A DNA stretch of 64,000 nt from Acinetobacter sp. NCu2D-2 (GTDB taxonomy: Bacteria > Pseudomonadota > Gammaproteobacteria > Pseudomonadales > Moraxellaceae). Below the pieces are notes generated by a model. That model ran no database searches and was not told the DNA's origin. It saw only the letters and a program-made list of their open reading frames with translations. The DNA lies in NCBI RefSeq assembly GCF_001647675.1, contig NZ_CP015594.1:62001-126000 (forward strand), given 5' to 3'. A program made the position numbers and the translations under genes. Each line of letters starts with the position of its first letter. Within the stretch, counting starts at the first letter, position 1. Positions 9,417-17,885 of the stretch are shown piece by piece.

Positions 9417-9752
9417 ATGATGGATGAGGCACAAGTAGACCGAATTCTACAAAATCCAAAATTTAAAGAGATGGTTCAAAAAAAGCGCAATCTAAGTTGG
9501 ACACTGACAGCCATTATGTTGTTTGTCTATGTCGGATTTATGCTGCTGGTTGGCTACAACAAAGAGTTTTTACTCAGTTCATTGTCTGGTGGTGTGACAA
9601 CTTGGGGTATTCCATTGGGTATTGGCATCATCGTTTTATCATTCGTGTTGTGCTGGGTGTATTCATCCATTGCAAATAACAAACTTGATCAATTGAATGC
9701 TGAAGCGATTCGCGAAGTCGAAGCCATTACTCAACAACAAGGAAAGCACTAA
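9417..9752 (+). CDS. yjcH: DUF485 inner-membrane protein (YjcH-like)
   Basis: A small (111-residue) protein with two membrane helices (about 25-50 and 60-85) and a charged amphipathic N-terminus ([16 protein letters not shown]), typical of DUF485. This family is almost always encoded directly before acetate/cation symporters and co-expressed with them; its exact role is unknown. AGGAG at 9408-9412 supports ATG at 9417 or 9420. The next gene (actP) starts one base after its stop, so the two are translationally coupled. Confidence 0.88.
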   Translation: MMDEAQVDRILQNPKFKEMVQKKRNLSWTLTAIMLFVYVGFMLLVGYNKEFLLSSLSGGVTTWGIPLGIGIIVLSFVLCWVYSSIANNKLDQLNAEAIREVEAITQQQGKH

Positions 9753-9753
9753 G

Positions 9754-11469
9754 ATGAACGGATATTCATTTAAAAAATTTGTGCTGGCATTACTGGCACT
9801 TTCACTTTCTTCTGTCGCATTTGCGGGTCCAGATTTGGGCGCAGCTGAACAGCAGGCTACAAACTGGCATGCCATCATCATGTTTGTGATTTTCGTAGGC
9901 GGAACACTCTTTATTACCAAGTGGGCAGCCAAACAAACCACAAATACCAAAGATTTCTATACCGCAGGTGGTGGTATTTCAGGCTTCCAGAATGGTTTAG
10001 CGATTGCCGGTGACTTTATGTCAGCAGCATCATTCCTCGGTATTTCTGCGATGGTGTTCCTGTCAGGTTTTGACGGGTTGCTGTATTCACTCGGTTTTAT
10101 GGTCGGTTGGCCAATCGTTCTATTCTTAGTGGCTGAACGTCTACGTAACTTAGGTAAATATAACCTATCTGATGTGGTGTCATTCCGTTTACAGGAAAAG
10201 CCAGTACGTACTTTGGCTGCATTTAGTTCTTTGGTGGTTGTTGCTTTCTACTTAATTGCACAAATGGTTGGAGCAGGGCAATTGATCAAATTGCTCTTCG
10301 GTTTGAACTATAACTTGGCTGTGATTATCGTTGGTGTGTTAATGATGGCTTATGTGATGTTCGGCGGTATGCTGGCAACCACATGGGTGCAAATTATTAA
10401 AGCGGTGATGCTGCTTTCAGGCGCGACCTTTATGGCATTTATGGTGATGAAAGGCGTTGGCTTTAGCTTTACCAATATGTTTGAACAAGCCATTGGTGTT
10501 TTCTCAAATGTTCACAATGTTAGTTTGACTGAAGCAGCAAAAATCATGGGTCCAGGTAGTCTTGCCTCTAACCCGATTGATGCAATTTCACTGGGTCTTG
10601 CATTGATGTTTGGTACTGCAGGTTTACCGCATATTCTTATGCGTTTCTTTACAGTAAAAGATGCCAAGGAAGCACGTAAATCCGTTGTGGTTGCAACAGG
10701 GTTCATTGGCTACTTCTACCTGCTGACATTTATTATTGGTTTCGGTGCAATTTTGTATGTATCGAACAATCCGCAATTCCTTGATGTCGCGAAAATGGCA
10801 CTAACCGGTAAGTTAGAGCTTGTCGGTGGTAATAACATGGCTGCGGTTCACCTTGCAGATGCTGTTGGTGGTGACCTATTCATGGGCTTTATTTCTGCAG
10901 TTGCCTTTGCCACAATTTTGGCAGTGGTTGCAGGTTTAACCTTGTCGGGTGCTTCTGCAATTTCACATGACTTATATGCAAACGTATTTAAGAAAGGTCA
11001 AACAACACCTGAGTCTGAATTGCGTATGTCAAAAATTGCCACTTTAGGTCTTGCGATCTTTGCCATGATTTTGGGTATTTTGTTCGAGAAGCAAAACGTA
11101 GCCTTCATGGTAGGTCTGGCATTCTCAGTAGCTGCATGTGCAAACTTCCCTGTACTTGTGCTTTCAATGTATTGGAAAGGTTTAACAACACGTGGTGCGG
11201 TGCTAGGCGGTGTTGCAGGTCTTGTGACTGCAGTCGTACTGATTGTGTTATCTAAAGCGGTATGGGTAGATACATTGGGTATTTCGGATACTGCGGTTGT
11301 ACCATTTAACGGTCCTGCATTATTCGCAATGCCACTTTCATTCTTCTGCTGTTGGTTATTCTCTGTGACAGATCAATCTGCACAAGCTCAAGCAGAACGT
11401 AAAGCATTCGATGCACAGTTTGTACGCTCTCAGACAGGTATTGGTATTTCAGGTGCTTCAGATCACTAA
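9754..11469 (+). CDS. actP: Cation/acetate symporter
   Basis: A sodium:solute symporter family permease of about 571 residues. A cleavable signal-like segment ([15 protein letters not shown], typical for ActP) precedes about 13 helices. Recognisable features are [31 protein letters not shown] and [15 protein letters not shown]. It imports acetate and other short monocarboxylates. The chosen ATG (9754) follows an AAGGAAAG site; a longer frame upstream overlaps yjcH and is unlikely. Together with yjcH and the divergent kinase it forms the acetate uptake module, and control by CrbS/CrbR is expected from related bacteria. Confidence 0.93.
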   Translation: MNGYSFKKFVLALLALSLSSVAFAGPDLGAAEQQATNWHAIIMFVIFVGGTLFITKWAAKQTTNTKDFYTAGGGISGFQNGLAIAGDFMSAASFLGISAMVFLSGFDGLLYSLGFMVGWPIVLFLVAERLRNLGKYNLSDVVSFRLQEKPVRTLAAFSSLVVVAFYLIAQMVGAGQLIKLLFGLNYNLAVIIVGVLMMAYVMFGGMLATTWVQIIKAVMLLSGATFMAFMVMKGVGFSFTNMFEQAIGVFSNVHNVSLTEAAKIMGPGSLASNPIDAISLGLALMFGTAGLPHILMRFFTVKDAKEARKSVVVATGFIGYFYLLTFIIGFGAILYVSNNPQFLDVAKMALTGKLELVGGNNMAAVHLADAVGGDLFMGFISAVAFATILAVVAGLTLSGASAISHDLYANVFKKGQTTPESELRMSKIATLGLAIFAMILGILFEKQNVAFMVGLAFSVAACANFPVLVLSMYWKGLTTRGAVLGGVAGLVTAVVLIVLSKAVWVDTLGISDTAVVPFNGPALFAMPLSFFCCWLFSVTDQSAQAQAERKAFDAQFVRSQTGIGISGASDH

Positions 11470-11487
11470 AATGACCAAATAAAAAAT

Positions 11488-11512
11488 GCTCCTCCTAGAG
11501 GGGCTTTTTTAT
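11488..11512 (+). terminator. Terminator of yjcH-actP
   Basis: Stem GCTCCT / AGGGGC (one G-T pair) followed by six Ts, about 20 bases after the actP stop. Confidence 0.7.
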
Positions 11513-11593
11513 TGTTTGAAAAATTTAAAAATCACTGGTGATTTTGATAGTTTTATCGCAGCATCAAACAATATAAAAAATAAGAAGCACAAT

Positions 11594-12283
11594 ATGGATA
11601 AGTTAGCTTGGCGAATTTACCGAAATTTCGAGTCTTTGCCGTCCGCATGGCTGTTGGCAATTCAGCTTGTGCTGCTCATTCTTTCTGTCTTGGCTTATGG
11701 CAATTTGGCTTACCGTGCTGCGACGTGGGTGATCGGTGTAATTCTATTGTTTGTGGTTGCAAAGGTGATTCGACAAACCCCCGTATTTACTTTCGTGGGG
11801 TTAACTTTTGTCACAGGTGCTATCTTTTTTTCATTACTCATTTTGTTAGGTGTTAGATCGACAGGTGTACATATCACAGCACATGCATTTGAAGCCGCCG
11901 CATATTTCTGTGCAGCTTACGGGTTATTTCGTTATATGTTTCATGATCGTTATTTAACTAAAGATGAGTTATTTGCAGCAGCAGCGGTATTTACATTACT
12001 GGCTTGGGGATTTGCATTTTTATATAACATTTGTCAGTTGGTCTATCCATTTAGCTTTAGCAGTGTAAATGGGCAGGCGGTGCAGCCCTGGTTCGATTTA
12101 TTATTTTTAAGCTTCAGTGTGCAATCTGCGACAGGCCTATCTGATGTGATGCCGGTGAGTCCTTTGGCACGAATGCTGACCATGATTCAAATGTTTTTAG
12201 GGGTAATGTACCTTGCCATTATTGTCTCGCGTTTAATTGCATTGCAATACAAGCATCAAGTACCGAAATCTAAAGATAAATAA
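11594..12283 (+). CDS. Membrane protein with ion-channel-like pore segment
   Basis: A 229-residue polytopic protein with about six to seven hydrophobic segments. Near the C-terminus, SFSVQSATGLSDVMPVSPLA followed by a long helix aligns with the pore helix, filter and inner helix of two-helix potassium channels, where the usual filter TVGYGD plus I-x-P is replaced by TGLSD-VMP. I therefore read it as a channel-fold protein with a non-canonical filter; ion selectivity cannot be inferred. The ATG at 11594 gives a charged N-terminus before helix 1. A longer upstream frame would overlap the actP terminator and was rejected. It has its own terminator and seems monocistronic. Confidence 0.72.
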   Translation: MDKLAWRIYRNFESLPSAWLLAIQLVLLILSVLAYGNLAYRAATWVIGVILLFVVAKVIRQTPVFTFVGLTFVTGAIFFSLLILLGVRSTGVHITAHAFEAAAYFCAAYGLFRYMFHDRYLTKDELFAAAAVFTLLAWGFAFLYNICQLVYPFSFSSVNGQAVQPWFDLLFLSFSVQSATGLSDVMPVSPLARMLTMIQMFLGVMYLAIIVSRLIALQYKHQVPKSKDK

Positions 12284-12289
12284 AGCATT

Positions 12290-12318
12290 AAAAAAGGACG
12301 CATAAAGCGTCCTTTTTT
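12290..12318. terminator. Bidirectional terminator
   Basis: Stem AAAAAAGGACGC / GCGTCCTTTTTT between the convergent channel-like and porin genes. Confidence 0.88.
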
Positions 12319-12339
12319 ATTTCAGTATCTAATCAGAGA

Positions 12340-13221
12340 TTAGAAACGGAATTTAGCATTTAAGCCAACAGTTTGTGTATCGTATTTATTACCTTCAGCA
12401 TTAGCATTTACATAGCTAGCACCTACAGCAACTGCAGGGGTGATGAAGTAGTTTACGTTTGCACCTAAAGCTTTGTCAGGAGAACCTTCATAGCTAGATT
12501 CTAAGTAGTTCACACCAACGCTTAGTTTAGGGTTAAGGTAAAGTGTAGTACCTAGGTTGTAAGCAGTAGATTCACCATAAACTAAACCAGATTCAAAACC
12601 GATAGACATGTTAGTGCCGTCGATTGGACCTACATATTTAGTACGTGCAGTGATTGCATCTTGGTCTTCAGCGATAGTTGCAGATTCAAGAGCAGCTTTA
12701 GCAACACCATTAGAAACGATGTTGAAAGCATCATAAGAAGTTTGGTCAGCAACGCTAGTGTAACCCACAGCAACTAAGAAGTTAGGTTTAAGTAAAGCAC
12801 CTACTTCTAAAGCATAACGGTCGCCGTTGTCATCAGCTTTACCAGCTTTGTTGTCTGTAATTGTATGGCTATAAGAAGCGCTTGCGTAAGCAGGAACAAC
12901 TTTAGTTGGGATATAAGCTTCACCTTTCGCACCGAAAGTATGGTTGGCAGTACGTGTACGGTCAGCTTCTTCTTGACCATTTTCACCGTAGCTGTACGCA
13001 GCAGAAACGTTAGATGCATGGTTAAGGAAAGCAGCTTCAGCTAAAGGACCTTTAGAAGCGTCAACATCTTTGAAGTAGTAAGTACCTTGAACAGCGCCAG
13101 TAAAGTCTTTGTCGTTAGCAGTATTGTCGATATGTTCTGCTTGACCTTGAACTTCGAATTGGTACGCTTGAGCACCGGTCATCGCTAATAATAAAGCAGT
13201 GGCTAAACCAAGTTTTTTCAT
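12340..13221 (-). CDS. Outer-membrane porin, Omp33-36 family
   Basis: A 293-residue beta-barrel precursor. It begins with signal peptide MKKLGLATALLLAMTGAQA and then YQFEVQGQ, and ends with the outer-membrane C-terminal signature LNAKFRF. The N-terminus, DRYALEVGALLKPNFLVAVG and the sequence around ITARTKYVGPIDGTNM match my recollection of the Acinetobacter Omp33-36 (Omp34) porin, a water/solute channel linked in A. baumannii to carbapenem susceptibility and virulence. The start at 13221 is set by the signal peptide; upstream in-frame codons add residues not typical of a secretion signal. The upstream non-coding gap is long, suggesting complex control. Confidence 0.85.
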   Translation of the reverse strand: MKKLGLATALLLAMTGAQAYQFEVQGQAEHIDNTANDKDFTGAVQGTYYFKDVDASKGPLAEAAFLNHASNVSAAYSYGENGQEEADRTRTANHTFGAKGEAYIPTKVVPAYASASYSHTITDNKAGKADDNGDRYALEVGALLKPNFLVAVGYTSVADQTSYDAFNIVSNGVAKAALESATIAEDQDAITARTKYVGPIDGTNMSIGFESGLVYGESTAYNLGTTLYLNPKLSVGVNYLESSYEGSPDKALGANVNYFITPAVAVGASYVNANAEGNKYDTQTVGLNAKFRF

Positions 13222-13676
13222 GATAATTACCATTTTGATACAAGGGATTTGAAACAAGTCACGATTGTATTGTAACAATTTATGTTGTCAATGGAGGGGA
13301 TTATGCTCTTTTTCAAGAGTCTTGTATCGTATAAATTTTGTTTATATTTCCACTAATTTTCTTCATCTTTTAGATACTAATGTCTTAATTGTATAAATTT
13401 CATATATTTATGAATACGAATTTGATTATTTAATATCTTGAAAAATCAATAAAATTAAATCTCTTTTCGTTTTTTATTTATGCAGATTTATTATGAAAAA
13501 CTTTAATAAACAGTTGGATATGTGAAATTTTTAAATTTGATTAATAGTTGGGCAATCAAAAGAATTTACATAAAAAAATTGTCTGTTTTTAGCTCAAATG
13601 ATAGATGGGAAAGTGGTTTAAGTCACATTCATATATTTTTATGTGATTGGTTTAAAAACCTAGTAAATTGATCGGC

Positions 13677-13705
13677 TTTACATTTTTTGTGATTTTTGCC
13701 ATAAT
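13677..13705 (+). promoter_or_regulatory. Sigma70-like promoter of a candidate sRNA
   Basis: TTTACA (13677-13682), a 17-base spacer, then CATAAT (13700-13705). This is close to consensus, with ideal spacing. Confidence 0.55.
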
Positions 13706-13711
13706 TTATAG

Positions 13712-13811
13712 CATCTTGTTATAGATCAAATGTGTGATTTTCAATTGATCTTATTCTCCACAAGTTTTTGTTTTTATCAGTCCAACTTTCCCCAAGGTTG
13801 GACTTTTTTTT
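13712..13811 (+). ncRNA. Candidate small regulatory RNA, about 100 nt
   Basis: A near-consensus promoter ends at 13705, and about 75 bases later a rho-independent terminator begins: stem AGTCCAAC / GTTGGACT (13779-13804) followed by eight Ts. Nothing between them encodes a protein. The spacing, strong terminator and isolated location between divergent gene ends make a Hfq-type small RNA plausible. No known family is recognised and the targets are unknown. Confidence 0.45.
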
Positions 13812-13930
13812 GTCTTTAAAAAAATGTGAAAAGTACCAATTCAAAAAAAATAAGATAATAAATCAAAATTTCTTTGCACTGATATGGTGCATTAATTTAG
13901 TTTAAAATTATTTAAATATTCTTAAAAGCA

Positions 13931-13968
13931 AAAAAAATCCCAATCTTCATAGAAAACTGGGATTTTTT
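13931..13968. terminator. T-tailed hairpin in the porin/DGC gap
   Basis: Stem AAAAATCCCA / TGGGATTTTT with a loop of about 16 bases. It can act in both directions. It is not adjacent to any coding gene, so it probably ends a non-coding transcript. Confidence 0.55.
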
Positions 13969-14329
13969 CGCCAAAATTTGCGGGAAAACTAAATTATCTG
14001 CTGAGGTATAAATTAATTCGCCCTAATGCGGTGCATTATGCACTTATTTGTTGCATGTGTAAATAGTTTAAAAAAGAGCTTTTATAACTTTTTTTCATTA
14101 AGCCTAGTATTTAATGTGCTCTAAAAAGACGCTTAAATGGGGGTATTCAGGCTAGAAAATAAAAATCTTTTATAATCAGTGATATTGAATAATTAAAAAT
14201 GAGATAAAATGCACGGATAAGGCGACAAAATGAAATAAAGATCACTTTATGAGCATTAATTGTTGATTGTATAATAGCCAGCTTTAAACGTGATTATTCT
14301 TTGGGATATTGAGGAGCGTCGGTTAACTC

Positions 14330-16042
14330 GTGAATTCATTACGCTCTGAAAAACTCAGTAAGCGCCTGTATTGGGCGATGTCGATCATTATTCTATGTCT
14401 ATTGCTGATCTGTATCCCATTGATTTTCAGTAAAGGACAGAGCTTTCTTCAGTCCGTTAAAACCTATCACGAGTTAGAAACGATCAGCAGTATTGCGGAT
14501 TTGGCAAATCAAATTTCTCGTGAACGTGCCCCTGCCAATAAAGCAATGTCGAGTAGCCCAAGTGAGTTGGCTGCACATCAACAAGAGTTGATGGAATATC
14601 GCTTAACAGTTGATGCAAAAATTAAAGAAACGGCTGAAATTTTAAAAGAGCATGGTTTTGATGAACTCAGTACGCAATTAATTCAGACAGTTCAGCCTTC
14701 TTTGGCACGTGGGCGTGCTGAAGTTGATCGTTATGTCGCTTTGCCATATAGCCAACGTAATGCCGAAGCCTTAGATCATTCCGTTTTAGCGATGTTTGAT
14801 GCATGGGAAAGTTCTCGTAATATTTTAAAAGAATTCGTAATTACCTCGAAAACGCCTTCACCACGTTTAACGCCTTTTATTACTCAAATTTTACTTTTAT
14901 CAGATTTACGTGACCAATCGGGGCGAGTTGCCTCCAACATCATGGCACACGTGACATTTGGTAAATATTTGCCTGATGAAAATCTGACACGCTCGTTACA
15001 GACTCAGCGTCAAGTTGTGTATCTATGGGATTTGGTCGATACTTTACAACCAAAACAAGATAAAACGCCTGAGTTTGTCCGTTTACACCAAGATATTCAG
15101 ACTCAATTTATTGAAAAAGGCATTCCGATTGTTTCAGATCTGATTGACGATAGTATTCAGCATCGTCCATATAGGTTAACGGGTACTCAGCTTACAGAAA
15201 ATATCGTCGATAAGTTTGCGACCGTGATTAAGCTGCAAACTTATTTGATTGATTACAGTACCGATCTTGCGCAACGTGAAATGCAGCAGAATCTAAATTA
15301 CCTTTTATGGTCGGTTGCGATTTCTTTAATCTCGGTATTGGCAGCTGTATTTAGTATGGTATTTGCGCGTAGAAGCATTTTCTTACCATTGATTGCGGCA
15401 CGTGAAATTTTATTTGATTTGAGTAAGTCCTCTGAACAGGAAGTACATAATAAAAACGAACAATCTTCTAAAGATGAAACTGAAACATTATTTGCTGCAA
15501 TTCAAAAGTTAGAGCGTATGTTGCAGCAGCGTGATGCTTTGGAATTTCGTTTAAAAAATATTGCTCATTCGGATTCACTCACGGGCTTATCGAATCGTTT
15601 TGCTTTGGAAGAGTACACCAAGTTCTTGGAGGAACATCCGTCCAAATTCACCAAGACCTGTTTAATGATTATTGATATTGATCACTTTAAACAGGTGAAT
15701 GATCAGCATGGTCATATCGTTGGTGATCAGGTGATTCAGTCTGTTGCGGATTGCTTAAAATGGAATGTACGTACTTCCGATATGATAGTGCGTTATGGCG
15801 GTGACGAGTTTTTGGTATTGATTGAAAATATTGAATTGGTCAATGCGCTGAATGTTGCAAACAAGATTCGTAAAGAAGTGAATGGCGAAACGATTTTGGA
15901 TGGGGAAGGTCAGCGTATTCCATTTTCAGTGAGTATTGGTGTGGCTGTTGGTGCAGATTCTTGGTTGGAATTATTTGCAAAAGCGGATAGTGCTTTATTT
16001 GAAGCTAAAGCTAAGGGACGTAATGTCGTAGAAGCGGCTTGA
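14330..16042 (+). CDS. Membrane-anchored diguanylate cyclase (GGDEF)
   Basis: A 570-residue protein. Helix 1 (about 15-35), an extracytoplasmic sensor region (about 36-325, helical, no named domain recognised), helix 2 (about 330-350), a short coiled linker, then a GGDEF domain (about 400-568) with the active-site motif YGGDEF and substrate-binding DSLTGLSNR and IDIDHFKQVNDQHG. It should make cyclic di-GMP from two GTP. An RxxD product-inhibition site is not obvious at the usual position. The start is GTG at 14330; GAGGAG lies 13 bases upstream, longer than usual, so the start is slightly uncertain. Confidence 0.9.
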   Translation: MNSLRSEKLSKRLYWAMSIIILCLLLICIPLIFSKGQSFLQSVKTYHELETISSIADLANQISRERAPANKAMSSSPSELAAHQQELMEYRLTVDAKIKETAEILKEHGFDELSTQLIQTVQPSLARGRAEVDRYVALPYSQRNAEALDHSVLAMFDAWESSRNILKEFVITSKTPSPRLTPFITQILLLSDLRDQSGRVASNIMAHVTFGKYLPDENLTRSLQTQRQVVYLWDLVDTLQPKQDKTPEFVRLHQDIQTQFIEKGIPIVSDLIDDSIQHRPYRLTGTQLTENIVDKFATVIKLQTYLIDYSTDLAQREMQQNLNYLLWSVAISLISVLAAVFSMVFARRSIFLPLIAAREILFDLSKSSEQEVHNKNEQSSKDETETLFAAIQKLERMLQQRDALEFRLKNIAHSDSLTGLSNRFALEEYTKFLEEHPSKFTKTCLMIIDIDHFKQVNDQHGHIVGDQVIQSVADCLKWNVRTSDMIVRYGGDEFLVLIENIELVNALNVANKIRKEVNGETILDGEGQRIPFSVSIGVAVGADSWLELFAKADSALFEAKAKGRNVVEAA

Positions 16043-16099
16043 TGCTTTTTAATTGTTTTTGATTTATAAAGAATTATTTCAATTTAAACTTTATAAAAA

Positions 16100-17857
16100 A
16101 TGAATCAAGATCAAGAAAAACGCTTAGAACAAATATTTCGAGATAATCAAAATAAAGGAATTGCAATTGCGATTACGGGATGTTGGGGTATTGGAAAAAC
16201 TTTTGCTTGGAATAAATTTATCAAAGAAAGAGCAGAATTAGAAAAAGATAGAAAGCATTTACCATTAAATATTCGTCTTAAATATCCGAATATTTTTAAT
16301 AAAAAATATTCCTATGTCTCTTTATTTGGTATCGAGAGTTTGGCTGATCTTAAAGTAGCAATCGCAACAAATATGAGTCGTAATTATTTTAATGAAGAGT
16401 CAACACAGTCTGTTGAGATACCTAAATTTTTGAAAAAGAGTTTATCTGCAATTCGTGATGTAAAAATGAGTGCTGGTGGAGGAAATTTGAGTCTTAATTC
16501 TTCAGCTAGAATTTTTGAAGCAGTTTTATATTCTCAAGTCAAAGATGCAATTATTTGCTTAGATGATTTTGAAAGACTATCTGAAAAATTGAAAATTCAA
16601 GATGTCATGGGGCTAGCAAATCAATTAAAACTCGAACGGAATTGCCAAGTGATTTTAGTTTTAGATGAGTCGAAAACAGATAGTGAAAATAAGAATAAAT
16701 ATTCTGAATACAAAGAAAAGTTAATCGATGAATCAATTAAGATTGCATCTGTTGAACCTTTAATTCGTAAAAATACAAAAGATATAGATAAGCCATTAGT
16801 AGATTTAATGGTGAAATTTGCTAATGAGTTAGAAATTCAAAATTTTCGATTTTTTCAAAAGATTATAAAACTGTATAAGGAGTTTAGAGCACAACTTCCT
16901 GAAGAGGTAGCTTATTCAACTAAAGAAATTATTTTGATTCGTATAATACAGGGTTACTTTATAGAGGATTTTGGCGTAGATAAAGAATTTGCTTGGAGTG
17001 ATATTAAGCTTGTAAATGAAGAAAGACAAAAAGATTGGTCAGAGGAGAAAATAGGAACTTATCGTAGACTGAAAACAATAGATTATGCTTTTGTACATGA
17101 CGATGAATGGTTAGCTGAGTTTATAAAATACTTTAATCAATTAGGTGAGCCAAATTTTTCCAAGCTTAGAGAGTTGGTTAATTCTGATTTAATATTAGAG
17201 GAAAGTAATAAACTTCGAGATGATTTATATCGCTTGATGGAGGAGTGGAGAAATCTAGAAATTGATTCCACATTCTGTAATCGTCTTTATTTTGTTGCTA
17301 CTAAAAGGATAGCCTCTGAAAATTTAGAAAACTTAAGTTTTTACTGTGATTTATTGAACGAATTTGGACAGTCACTATTAGCTAATGAACTTCAAAAAAG
17401 TATTGAAGAATATTTGTTAAATGAATATCAAAGCAAAGGCTACCTTTTCGTAAAAGATCATTTTAGTTTTGGTTTCAAGTCTGAAAATAGATTTCACGTT
17501 TTTCTTAAATCTTTACAGGAGAAACAACCTCATCAAGGATTACCTATCCTGAGAGATATCGTTTATAGGTATGTTTTTCAAAGTGGATGGAACTCTCAAA
17601 CAGATTCAATTGTTATTGGTCAAGCAACCAAAGCAGATTGGCATAATTTAAATTTTCATGACATTCCAACAGATGAAAGATTTCAAGAGTCGAATAAACT
17701 TCAAATTTTAATGAAATTATTAGATCAACAAATTTCGTTAGATTTACAACCCCAAATCAATACTTTGATTTTTGAAATACTTGAAGAGGAAGCACAAGCT
17801 TCTGACGTAGAACGAAGAAAAAATATTGAATATGTAATTAAGCGTTTAAAGGAATAG
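16100..17857 (+). CDS. KAP-family P-loop NTPase
   Basis: A 585-residue protein. A Walker A motif GCWGIGKT lies at about 27-34 and a Walker B AIICLDDFERL at about 150-160; the arrangement and the DDFERL sequence are those of KAP-type P-loop NTPases. The rest is helical with no second domain I can name and no clear membrane segment. KAP NTPases occur in signalling and, in bacteria, often in accessory and anti-phage loci, so a defence role is possible but not shown. The gene is visibly more AT-rich than its neighbours and sits alone between the diguanylate cyclase and uvrA, consistent with horizontal acquisition. There is no obvious ribosome binding site before ATG 16100. Confidence 0.78.
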   Translation: MNQDQEKRLEQIFRDNQNKGIAIAITGCWGIGKTFAWNKFIKERAELEKDRKHLPLNIRLKYPNIFNKKYSYVSLFGIESLADLKVAIATNMSRNYFNEESTQSVEIPKFLKKSLSAIRDVKMSAGGGNLSLNSSARIFEAVLYSQVKDAIICLDDFERLSEKLKIQDVMGLANQLKLERNCQVILVLDESKTDSENKNKYSEYKEKLIDESIKIASVEPLIRKNTKDIDKPLVDLMVKFANELEIQNFRFFQKIIKLYKEFRAQLPEEVAYSTKEIILIRIIQGYFIEDFGVDKEFAWSDIKLVNEERQKDWSEEKIGTYRRLKTIDYAFVHDDEWLAEFIKYFNQLGEPNFSKLRELVNSDLILEESNKLRDDLYRLMEEWRNLEIDSTFCNRLYFVATKRIASENLENLSFYCDLLNEFGQSLLANELQKSIEEYLLNEYQSKGYLFVKDHFSFGFKSENRFHVFLKSLQEKQPHQGLPILRDIVYRYVFQSGWNSQTDSIVIGQATKADWHNLNFHDIPTDERFQESNKLQILMKLLDQQISLDLQPQINTLIFEILEEEAQASDVERRKNIEYVIKRLKE

Positions 17858-17880
17858 AAAAGGGCTCTTATGAGCCCTTT
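17858..17880. terminator. Bidirectional terminator
   Basis: Stem AAAGGGCTC / GAGCCCTTT between the convergent KAP NTPase and uvrA genes. Confidence 0.8.
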
Positions 17881-17885
17881 CTAAA

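Larger units (their letters stand above)
13222..14329. other. 1.1 kb non-coding region
   Basis: The region is very AT-rich with no credible open frame. It contains the porin promoter (right of 13221, reading left), a promoter/terminator pair outlining a candidate small RNA (13712-13811), a second strong hairpin (13931-13968), and near the right end a TATAAT (14270-14275) that probably serves the diguanylate cyclase gene. Confidence 0.55.

Noticed and set aside
13628..13652. TCACAT/ATGTGA palindrome as a CRP site
   Set aside because: The half-sites are in the reverse order and spacing to a CRP consensus (TGTGA-N6-TCACA).
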